From the NCBI GenBank assembly GCA_964563125.1, contig CAZLVY010000074.1:1-7875 (forward strand): 7,875 bases of DNA, in the 5' to 3' direction. How positions within the stretch are numbered: position 1 is the stretch's first letter; every line of letters begins with the position of its first letter. The DNA comes from UBA1368 sp964563125. Its GTDB lineage: Bacteria > Bacillota > Syntrophomonadia > Syntrophomonadales > Syntrophomonadaceae. The translations under genes were made by a program, and so were the position numbers. Under the pieces are notes generated by a model. The model did not search any database. It worked only from the letters and a program-made list of their open reading frames with translations, and was not told where the DNA came from. Below are positions 1-5,398 of this stretch, in pieces.

Positions 1-9
1 TTAACGTAA

Positions 10-16
10 CCTCCTT
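10..16 (-). promoter_or_regulatory. Ribosome binding site of the next minus-strand gene (probably rpmF)
   Basis: On the minus strand AAGGAGG lies just after the yceD stop codon and is followed by nine bases to the window edge. A start codon is therefore expected immediately outside the window. The gene after yceD/ylbN in many bacteria is rpmF (ribosomal protein L32), so that is the likely neighbour; its coding sequence is not visible here. Confidence 0.7.
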
Positions 17-18
17 CC

Positions 19-516
19 CTATTTAAACTTTTTCAGTTTTTCCCACCTGGGGTCAATATTATCTATATGGCAATTGCAGGCATCTATATTTTTATCCCCT
101 CCACAAACTGGGCACAGACCTCTGCAATTCAGGTCACAAATTGGATTTAGCGGAACTTCGGTAAAAATAACTCCTTCAATATAGTGAGTAATATCTACTT
201 CATCATTTTCCAAAAATAGAACTTCCTCAACATACTCTGCTTCATTTTCCGCTTCAGTAATTATAAATGCCAGTTCAGTATCCACAGGAACCGCAAATAA
301 CTTTAAACAACGGGAGCAAGTAAAATCAATTGTAGTTTTAAGTGTCCCTTGCCCGTAAAAAACTGCATTTTGCCTTTTAATAATAAGTTCTATTTCTGTG
401 TTTCGACTTAGAGCAGCACCACTGGCAGCTAAAAAACAGTCATCTATTTTGCCCGCATAATGAAAATATACGCTATCTTCCTGATAGAGTTTTAAACTCC
501 TAAGATTTATCTTCAT
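19..516 (-). CDS. yceD: YceD/YlbN family protein (DUF177), 165 aa
   Basis: This is a DUF177 (YceD/YlbN) protein, a family almost always encoded directly upstream of rpmF. It is linked to large ribosomal subunit or rRNA metabolism, and its exact biochemical role is unsettled. The family signature is visible: a first cysteine pair CSRC (C67, C70) before the beta-rich core, then a C-terminal cysteine cluster (C127, C131, C135, C138, C147, C149) containing GLCPVCGG, and the usual ending DPRWEKLKKFK. The cysteines suggest a zinc-ribbon-like fold, which is inference. Length is normal for the family. The ATG at 516 is supported by GAGGAG six bases upstream. The gene has its own consensus promoter and ends ten bases before the next ribosome binding site, so it is the first gene of an operon continuing left. 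Confidence 0.92.
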   Translation of the reverse strand: MKINLRSLKLYQEDSVYFHYAGKIDDCFLAASGAALSRNTEIELIIKRQNAVFYGQGTLKTTIDFTCSRCLKLFAVPVDTELAFIITEAENEAEYVEEVLFLENDEVDITHYIEGVIFTEVPLNPICDLNCRGLCPVCGGDKNIDACNCHIDNIDPRWEKLKKFK

Positions 517-545
517 AATTTGCTCCTCATAAAAACACCAAATTT

Positions 546-575
546 ATTATAGTCTTCTGTACTTACTATTGTCAA
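546..575 (-). promoter_or_regulatory. Sigma-A promoter of the yceD(-rpmF) operon
   Basis: Read on the minus strand, a perfect -35 box TTGACA (570-575) and a perfect -10 box TATAAT (546-551) are separated by 18 bases. The start of transcription should fall near 539, giving a leader of about 23 bases before the yceD ATG. An A-rich stretch (AAAAAAGT) lies just upstream of the -35 box and could act as an UP element. Both hexamers match consensus exactly, so constitutive, strong expression is expected. Confidence 0.85.
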
Positions 576-616
576 TAAAGGACTTTTTTACGCTTTACAC
601 TTTCACTGCCAGGTTT

Positions 617-650
617 ACAAAAGAAAAGAGACGGGATTACTCCGCCTCTC
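617..650 (-). terminator. Probable intrinsic terminator for leftward (ackA) transcription
   Basis: On the minus strand a hairpin (stem segments 647-650 with 628-631, and 641-644 with 632-635, two bulged G residues, loop 636-640) is followed directly by the T-rich run TTTTCTTTTGT (617-627). This is a factor-independent terminator shape pointing left. It lies about 280 bases beyond the ackA stop, after the repeat element, and about 40 bases upstream of the yceD promoter. Its sequence is nearly the same as the hairpin right after ackA at 890-918. Confidence 0.6.
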
Positions 651-709
651 AGGGTGTCGTTTAAATCGACATTCTGCAGAGCGAGCAAAAAAGGTTAAGA
701 GCAAGGCAA

Positions 710-766
710 TCGGAAGGACCGTGATTGAGGCGTACATGAGGTACGTCGATTGAACGGGACTTCCGA
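710..766 (+). repeat. Long symmetric hairpin with tandem G-A internal loops
   Basis: The stem is built in three parts around the loop ATGAG (736-740): TCGGAAG 710-716 with CTTCCGA 760-766, CCGT 719-722 with ACGG 754-757, and GGCGTAC 729-735 with GTACGTC 741-747. All pairs are Watson-Crick except one G-T. The two internal loops are symmetric and identical on both sides: GA opposite GA, and GATTGA opposite GATTGA. As plus-strand RNA these would form tandem sheared G-A pairs. As minus-strand RNA the loops would read TC and TCAATC, which lack that property. Confidence 0.75.
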
Positions 767-775
767 ATTAACGCA

Positions 776-859
776 GCACCCAAGGGAACTACAATGTATC
801 GCACGCGATACTATTAAGGTTGCACCCAAGGGTACTACAATGTACCGCGCGCGATACTA
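776..859. repeat. Two tandem 38-base units with 46-base period, each with an internal palindrome
   Basis: Unit 1 (776-813) and unit 2 (822-859) match at 35 of 38 positions and are separated by eight unrelated bases. Each begins GCACCCAAGGG and contains ACTACAATGTA followed by a palindromic core. In unit 1 the core is GTATCGC (796-802) and GCGATAC (805-811), a perfect 7-base inverted repeat around AC. In unit 2 (842-857) one T-to-C change breaks one pair. The units sit in the right arm of the larger palindrome, between the long hairpin and CCTTTTTTG. Confidence 0.8.
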
Positions 860-883
860 ATAATGAAGCTATTAGCCTTTTTT
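857..883 (+). terminator. Weak terminator-like hairpin on the plus strand
   Basis: CTAATA (857-862) pairs with TATTAG (870-875) around a seven-base loop and is followed after CC by six T residues (878-883). The stem is short and AT-rich, so termination would be weak. If the repeat element is transcribed rightward, this would be its natural end. No convincing plus-strand promoter was found upstream. Confidence 0.25.
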
Positions 884-889
884 GACGGT

Positions 890-918
890 CTGAGAGGCGG
901 GATTACCCCGCCTCTCAG
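890..918. repeat. Perfect 12-bp hairpin directly after ackA
   Basis: CTGAGAGGCGGG (890-901) and CCCGCCTCTCAG (907-918) form a perfect 12-base stem with a five-base loop, nine bases past the ackA stop codon. The position suits a terminator or 3'-end-stabilising hairpin. Read in the direction of ackA it is followed by ACCGTCAAAAAAGGC, so the T run needed for intrinsic termination is missing. The sequence is nearly duplicated at 628-652, where a T-rich run does follow. Confidence 0.7.
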
Positions 919-927
919 GCACACAAT

Positions 928-2121
928 TTATTTGGCCATCGTCATGGTATCACGAGCAATAACTAGTTCTTCATTTGTAGGAATAACAAAGATTCTTACT
1001 TTTGAATCTGCTGTAGCTACATCAACTTCCTTACCTCTGACTTTATTCTTTTCATTATCCATCTTTACGCCGAGGAAATCGAGGTTTGAGCAAATGCATT
1101 CTCTTACATCATAGCCATTTTCGCCAACTCCGGCCGTGAATACCAGGCAGTCACAACCATTCAGTTTAGCCATATAATTACCTATATATCCTTTTACTTT
1201 GTTGTAATAAACATCTAGAGCAATTTGCGCTCTCTCATTTCCTGTTTTAGCTGCTTCAAGGATGTCACGCAGGTCGTTGGAAACGCCTGATAAGCCAAGC
1301 ATACCAGCCTTTTTATTAAAATAGTTGTTAGCTTCCTTAGTATTCATTTCCAGTTTTTCCATAAGATAAAATACGATAGCCGGGTCAATATCACCGGAAC
1401 GGGTTCCCATTACCAGGCCTTCCAGAGGTGTAAAGCCCATGGAAGTGTCAACTACTTTGCCGCCTTTGATAGCAGCCATGCTGGCGCCATTGCCCAAATG
1501 CAGAGTAATGATTTTGCATTCTTCATATGGTTTGCCCAGCATTTCAGCGGCACGATGTGAAACATAAAAATGGGAAGTGCCATGGAAACCATATCTTCTG
1601 ACTCTATACTTTTCATAAACTTCGTAGGGAAGCGCATACATATAATTATCAGGTTCCATTGTTTGATGGAAAGCCGTATCAAAAACAGCCACATGCGAAA
1701 CATTAGGCATAAGTGCCTGACATGCTTCAATTCCCATTAAGTTGGGGGGGTTATGTAGCGGTGCAATTTCAAAACAATCTTTAATAACCTTTTTTACATG
1801 ATCATCAATTACAACAGAACTAGCAAATTCTTCGCCGCCATGCACTACCCGATGTCCAACTGCACCAATTTCATCCATGCTCTTAATACAGCCATATTCA
1901 GGATTTACCAGAACATCCAGAACTAATTTCATTCCTTCGGTATGATCCGGCAAATCTTTTTTAATTACTACTTCATCTTTTCCAGTCGGTTTATGCTCCA
2001 AGGTAGTTCCCGGGATACCTACTCTATCAACTAAACCTTTTGCCAATACTGATTCATCTGTCATATCAAATACCTGATATTTTATTGATGAACTTCCGGC
2101 ATTTACTACTAGAACCTTCAT
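928..2121 (-). CDS. ackA: Acetate kinase, 397 aa
   Basis: Acetate kinase converts acetyl phosphate and ADP to acetate and ATP (reversible) in the cytoplasm, the energy-yielding last step of acetogenic fermentation. The protein is full length and collinear with the characterised Methanosarcina enzyme. It starts MKVLVVNAGSSSIKYQ and carries N7, R91 (GHRVVHGG), H123 (PLHNPPN), D148 (FDTAFHQ), H180 (RRYGFHGTSH), R241 (MGTRSGDIDP) and E384 (PTNEE), the residues known for substrate binding and phosphoryl transfer. The phosphate-binding LHLGNGAS and adenosine-binding FTAGVGENG motifs are also present. The ATG at 2121 has AGGAGG nine bases upstream. It lies 44 bases after pta with no visible terminator between, so the two are co-transcribed. 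A perfect hairpin lies nine bases past the stop. Confidence 0.98.
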   Translation of the reverse strand: MKVLVVNAGSSSIKYQVFDMTDESVLAKGLVDRVGIPGTTLEHKPTGKDEVVIKKDLPDHTEGMKLVLDVLVNPEYGCIKSMDEIGAVGHRVVHGGEEFASSVVIDDHVKKVIKDCFEIAPLHNPPNLMGIEACQALMPNVSHVAVFDTAFHQTMEPDNYMYALPYEVYEKYRVRRYGFHGTSHFYVSHRAAEMLGKPYEECKIITLHLGNGASMAAIKGGKVVDTSMGFTPLEGLVMGTRSGDIDPAIVFYLMEKLEMNTKEANNYFNKKAGMLGLSGVSNDLRDILEAAKTGNERAQIALDVYYNKVKGYIGNYMAKLNGCDCLVFTAGVGENGYDVRECICSNLDFLGVKMDNEKNKVRGKEVDVATADSKVRIFVIPTNEELVIARDTMTMAK

Positions 2122-2165
2122 TTTAATCGACCTCCTAATAATATTTGGAATATACTCCTTTGCAG

Positions 2166-3158
2166 TTACGCTTTGACTGCTGTCATAGCAACTACATTTA
2201 TTATGTCTTCAACATTACAACCCCTGGAAAGATCATTAACCGGCTTTGCCATTCCTTGGAGTATAGGGCCAATAGCTTCAGCTTTAGCCAGTCTTTGCAC
2301 TAGTTTGTAACCAATATTGCCTGCCTGCAGATCCGGGAAAACTAAAATATTACAATCACCAGCTACCAGACTGCCGGGAGCTTTTGATTTCCCTACACTT
2401 GGTACAATAGCCGCATCAGCTTGAAATTCTCCGTCTACTTTTAAACTGGGGAATCTCTCTTTGGCAATAGTTGTTGCTGCCACTACTTTGTCTACTGTCT
2501 CATGATCAGCGCTTCCTTTAGTCGAGAACGACAGCATTCCCACTTTGGGATCCTTCATGCCGCAAAGAGCAACTGCTGTTTCAGCAGAAGCCATGGCAAA
2601 CTCAGCCATTTGCTCAGCAGTGGGAACCGGGGTAACTGCACAATCGGCAAATACGAATATTCCTTTATCGCCAAAATCACTATTAGGTACAATCATAATA
2701 AAGGCACCTGAAACTGCTGACATGCCAGGTGCTGTTTTAATAATCTGCAATGCCGGTCTTAAAACATTGCCGGTAGTATTCTCTGCTCCTGCTACTTCGC
2801 CATCAGCTTTACCCATTTTTACCATCATGGAAGCAAAATAAAGCGGATCCAACATGGTAGCTTTAGCTTTGTCCAAATCAACGCCTTTGCTCTTTCTCAT
2901 TTCATAGAAAGCCTGCACAAATTCATCAAACAATTCTGAGTTGACAGGATCAATTATCTGGGCGCCGGAAATATCCGCCCCGATTTTACTGGCCAGACCT
3001 TTTATCTTACTTTCATTCCCCAGTAAGATAGGATTGGCAATTTTCTGTTTTACAATTTCCTTGATTGCCTGTAGTGTTCTTTCCTCCATTCCCTCAGGAA
3101 GAACTATGGTTTTTCCCTTTTTTGCAGCTTTTTCCTTAATTTCTGCTAACAGTGTCAT
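2166..3158 (-). CDS. pta: Phosphate acetyltransferase, 330 aa
   Basis: Phosphotransacetylase converts acetyl-CoA and phosphate to acetyl phosphate and CoA, feeding AckA. The protein is the short, single-domain Pta type of Firmicutes (about 330 residues), without the N-terminal domains of the E. coli enzyme. Family signatures are visible: IVLPEGMEERTL near residue 18, GEVAGAENTTGNVLRPALQ (about 120-138), MLSFSTKGSADHETV (208-222), PDLQAGNIGYKLVQRLA (275-291) and the active-site region PVNDLSRGC (306-314, with S311 and R312). The reading frame is open further upstream to a TTG at 3218. The ATG at 3158 is chosen because GGGGAGG lies seven bases before it and homologues begin near here. It is the first gene of the pta-ackA operon and is divergent from tmcAL. 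Confidence 0.96.
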   Translation of the reverse strand: MTLLAEIKEKAAKKGKTIVLPEGMEERTLQAIKEIVKQKIANPILLGNESKIKGLASKIGADISGAQIIDPVNSELFDEFVQAFYEMRKSKGVDLDKAKATMLDPLYFASMMVKMGKADGEVAGAENTTGNVLRPALQIIKTAPGMSAVSGAFIMIVPNSDFGDKGIFVFADCAVTPVPTAEQMAEFAMASAETAVALCGMKDPKVGMLSFSTKGSADHETVDKVVAATTIAKERFPSLKVDGEFQADAAIVPSVGKSKAPGSLVAGDCNILVFPDLQAGNIGYKLVQRLAKAEAIGPILQGMAKPVNDLSRGCNVEDIINVVAMTAVKA

Positions 3159-3221
3159 CCTTCTACCTCCCCTAATTTTAAAAAGTGGATTTATAACCCC
3201 CATGCTGGTATTATTCAATTA

Positions 3222-3230
3222 ATTCTAGCA
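3222..3230 (-). promoter_or_regulatory. Candidate extended -10 promoter for pta-ackA
   Basis: On the minus strand TGCTAGAAT forms an extended -10 element (TG, one base, then TAGAAT, five of six to consensus). The only plausible -35 is a weak TTACCA, 19 bases upstream. Transcription would start near 3215, giving a leader of roughly 57 bases. No catabolite-response or other operator was recognised in the 132-base gap between the pta and tmcAL starts. Confidence 0.4.
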
Positions 3231-3290
3231 TAAATGCCCTTGTAAGTGGTAAGCTTTATAAGACTAAACAGCCTCTAAAAGGAGTATGTG

Positions 3291-4544
3291 ATGAGTGTCC
3301 TAGGTATAGTTGCCGAGTTTAATCCATTTCATAATGGTCATCTCCACTTGCTTACAGCCGTCAAAGACAACGGCTCATTTGATGCTGTTGTCTGTGTTAT
3401 GAGCGGCAGTTTTCTGCAAAGAGCAGAACCGGCAATATGCAACAAATGGTCCCGCGCTGAAATGGCTCTCAAAGCTGGTATTGATCTGGTGATTGAACTG
3501 CCTTTTTGCTTTGCAGTTCGCAGTGCTTATTATTTTGCCCGCGGTGCTGTGCAACTTTTAGAAAGAACTGGTGTTGTTACTCATCTTGGCTTTGGCAGTG
3601 AACACGGCAACCTTACTCATCTACAAAAAATAGCCGCTATACTTGTACAAGAACCGGATGATTACAAGGTCCTGCTTAAGAAACTGCTGGGACTTGGTTT
3701 AAGTTTCCCCGCAGCTCGGTCCCAGGCATTGCAACAGTTTTTAGGTCCCCAGTCGATTAATCTGGAGGAACTTCTGACCGGTTCTAATAATATCCTGGCT
3801 ATAGAATATTTACATAACATAAAAAAGGACAATTTAAATCTGTTACCATTTACTATTCCCCGTATAGGTCAGAATTACCACAGCGAACAGTTATCAAATT
3901 ACAGCAGTGCCACCGCCATCAGAACCGCTTTACAAAAAAATCCGGTTATGTCTGCGGAAATTTCACAGTCCCTACCCTTAACCAGTAAAAATATTTTACT
4001 GCGGGAATTAAATTCAGGTGGTGCACCAGTCCTTCCTAATGCCCTTGAGCAAGCTATCCTGGCCAATCTGCGCAGTATGTCAATAAATTCCTTAAAGGAT
4101 ATTTACGAGATCAGCGAAGGTTTGGAGTACCGAATAAAAGAAGCCTCCCGCCTTAGTGGCAACCTTGACCAACTGCGCAGGAGGATTAAATCAAAGCGGT
4201 ACAGCTTGTCGCGCATAAATCGAATCCTATTATACTCCTTTTTTGCTCTTACCAGAGAGCAAATAGCTGTTTTTGATCAGCATGGTCCCTTGTATTTTCA
4301 TATATTGGCAGTTTCGTCAAAAGGTCGGGAAATCCTGCAAGAAATAAAAAATAAATCGAACTTAACTATATTAAACCGCGGCAGTGAAGTGAAAAAACTG
4401 AGTAAAGAAGAGGGTAAAAGTACTGCAGGTGATATGCTGGCTCTTGATATATGGGCCACAGATATTTACAGTCTGCTGCTTCCCAATCCTGATATGCGAA
4501 GCGGAGGAAAGGATTTCCTTACTTCCCCTTTGCTGTTGAGCTGA
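3291..4544 (+). CDS. tmcAL: tRNA(Met) cytidine acetate ligase (TmcAL, YlbM family), 417 aa
   Basis: TmcAL makes N4-acetylcytidine at wobble position 34 of elongator tRNA-Met. It activates acetate with ATP to acetyl-adenylate, so it needs no acetyl-CoA. The nucleotidyltransferase-type N-terminus is clear: GIVAEFNPFHNGH (5-17) with the HxGH motif at H14-H17, then VMSGSF (37-41), LGFGSE (99-104), LLTGSNNILA (161-170) and a tRNA-binding-like RIKSKRYSLSRINRILL (298-314). Length equals that of B. subtilis YlbM. A GTG at 3288 is in frame, but GGAG (3281-3284) lies only three bases from it and six from the ATG at 3291, so the ATG is chosen. It is divergent from pta-ackA, whose product acetate is its substrate. 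Its last 26 bases overlap the convergent patatin-like gene. Confidence 0.95.
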   Translation: MSVLGIVAEFNPFHNGHLHLLTAVKDNGSFDAVVCVMSGSFLQRAEPAICNKWSRAEMALKAGIDLVIELPFCFAVRSAYYFARGAVQLLERTGVVTHLGFGSEHGNLTHLQKIAAILVQEPDDYKVLLKKLLGLGLSFPAARSQALQQFLGPQSINLEELLTGSNNILAIEYLHNIKKDNLNLLPFTIPRIGQNYHSEQLSNYSSATAIRTALQKNPVMSAEISQSLPLTSKNILLRELNSGGAPVLPNALEQAILANLRSMSINSLKDIYEISEGLEYRIKEASRLSGNLDQLRRRIKSKRYSLSRINRILLYSFFALTREQIAVFDQHGPLYFHILAVSSKGREILQEIKNKSNLTILNRGSEVKKLSKEEGKSTAGDMLALDIWATDIYSLLLPNPDMRSGGKDFLTSPLLLS

Positions 4545-5322
4545 GTTCTTTGACAGCAGCTAAAATTGCCTTTATTTGTTCCTGCCCCGCCTGGCGTCCC
4601 ATTTCAATAATCCGATTTGATTTGTTAAAATCACTGGACGAAAAACAGCCCACCTTGGGTTGTAATAAAAAGTCGGTATTTTCAGCGCTGGCTTTAAAAT
4701 GATTCTTCTGCATCAAATCCAGCGAGCTCATTATTACATCAAATACATTTCTTATTTCAACGCTTCTGTCTTCAGAAAAAGTAACATCAACTGCTATTAC
4801 CAGATCCGCTTTATTTTTTATAGCTATATCTACAGGCAGCCTGTCAGTAATTGCCCCATCAACTAAAATCATGTCGTCCCTTTTTATGGGATGGAATACT
4901 CCGGGAATTGATATACTGGCTCTAATGGCTTCTGCTACAGAGCCCTTATCCAATACAACAGTCTGACCGGACAGTAAATCAGTTGCCACTACCTGCAGCA
5001 AAATATCAAGTGCCTCGAACTGCTTATTTTTAGTCAAAAGATTCAATAAGGCACTTATTTTTTTGCCAGCTACAAACCCCATTCGGGGTACTTTTACATC
5101 AAAAAAGCTTCGGGTATCAATGTTAGCAATCATTTTTTCCAGCATAATCAAATCTGCCCCGCAGGCATAAACACCGCCTACCATAGCCCCCATACTGCTG
5201 CCAACAATTATGTCCGGATAAATTCCGTTTGCAGTTAAAACTTGCAAAACTCCTATATGAGCTAATCCCCTCGCGCTGCCTGCTCCCAGAACCAGTGCAA
5301 TTTTAGGTTTTTTTCTGGCCAC
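4519..5322 (-). CDS. Patatin-like phospholipase family protein (YlbK/RssA type), 267 aa
   Basis: This is a predicted serine hydrolase of the bacterial patatin family, related to B. subtilis YlbK and E. coli RssA; the substrate is unknown. The oxyanion-hole motif GAGSARG (13-19), the nucleophile elbow GSSMG (S43) and the catalytic aspartate in DGA (D155) are all present, so the Ser-Asp dyad is intact. No signal peptide or membrane helix is seen. The frame is open to an ATG at 5358, but no ribosome binding site precedes it. A GTG at 5322 has AAGGGGGG seven bases upstream and gives the typical N-terminus MARKKPKIALVLGAG, so GTG is taken as the start. It is divergent from ylbJ (76 bases apart) and convergent with tmcAL (26-base overlap), so it is probably monocistronic. 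YlbK sits beside ylbJ in B. subtilis too. Confidence 0.93.
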   Translation of the reverse strand: MARKKPKIALVLGAGSARGLAHIGVLQVLTANGIYPDIIVGSSMGAMVGGVYACGADLIMLEKMIANIDTRSFFDVKVPRMGFVAGKKISALLNLLTKNKQFEALDILLQVVATDLLSGQTVVLDKGSVAEAIRASISIPGVFHPIKRDDMILVDGAITDRLPVDIAIKNKADLVIAVDVTFSEDRSVEIRNVFDVIMSSLDLMQKNHFKASAENTDFLLQPKVGCFSSSDFNKSNRIIEMGRQAGQEQIKAILAAVKELSSTAKGK

Positions 5323-5329
5323 GGAAAGT

Positions 5330-5337
5330 CCCCCCTT
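5330..5337 (-). promoter_or_regulatory. Ribosome binding site that fixes the patatin-like gene start
   Basis: AAGGGGGG on the minus strand lies seven bases upstream of the GTG at 5322. The in-frame ATG at 5358 is preceded only by AT-rich sequence with no Shine-Dalgarno match. The later GTG start is therefore preferred, which shortens the protein by 12 residues. Confidence 0.75.
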
Positions 5338-5398
5338 AACTTCTAAGTAACTAACCATTAATCATATATTTATAAAAATACTTTTTGGCGGAGAATAA

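Larger units (their letters stand above)
628..919. repeat. Composite palindromic repeat element filling the ackA-yceD gap
   Basis: The 411 bases between yceD and ackA (517-927) contain no credible gene. Past the yceD promoter they are dominated by nested repeats. Two near-identical hairpins form the outer limits (628-652 and 890-919, same orientation, 26 against 28 bases, one mismatch and a two-base gap). Inside are a small hairpin (TGTCG 655-659 with CGACA 667-671), a complementary pair CAAAAAAGG (686-694) and CCTTTTTTG (876-884), a long structured hairpin (710-766) and two 46-base-period tandem units. By eye it is more GC-rich than the flanking spacers. The architecture resembles dispersed intergenic palindromic (MITE- or REP-like) elements. 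No transposase is present, and other genomic copies cannot be tested here. Confidence 0.7.

Noticed and set aside
590..640. Plus-strand promoter driving the repeat element
   Set aside because: TTTACA boxes occur at 594-599 and 614-619, but the sequences 17 bases downstream do not resemble a -10 box.
776..859. Possible CRISPR-like direct repeats
   Set aside because: There are only two copies, the spacer is eight bases, the repeats themselves are palindromic and imperfect, and no cas gene is nearby.
863..1114. Plus-strand open frame of 83 codons over the 3' end of ackA
   Set aside because: Most of it is antisense to well-conserved ackA codons, it starts inside the repeat element, it has no ribosome binding site and it resembles no family.
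1452..1730. Minus-strand open frame of 92 codons inside ackA
   Set aside because: It is an alternative frame of the ackA coding strand, where all catalytic motifs are in the other frame.
2502..2841. Two overlapping plus-strand open frames opposite pta
   Set aside because: They are antisense to conserved Pta motifs, have no start signals and show no recognisable protein features.
3159..3218. Upstream extension of Pta by 20 residues to a TTG
   Set aside because: The extension has no ribosome binding site at its start, does not look like Pta, and contains the strong GGGGAGG site that serves the ATG at 3158.
2941..3222. Plus-strand open frame of 93 codons opposite the pta 5' end
   Set aside because: It is a shadow of the pta frame; its hydrophobic look comes from reading the complement of charged codons.
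3240..3268. tmcAL promoter
   Set aside because: TTGTAA (3240-3245) and TATAAG (3257-3262) are each promising but only 11 bases apart, and no properly spaced pair was found.
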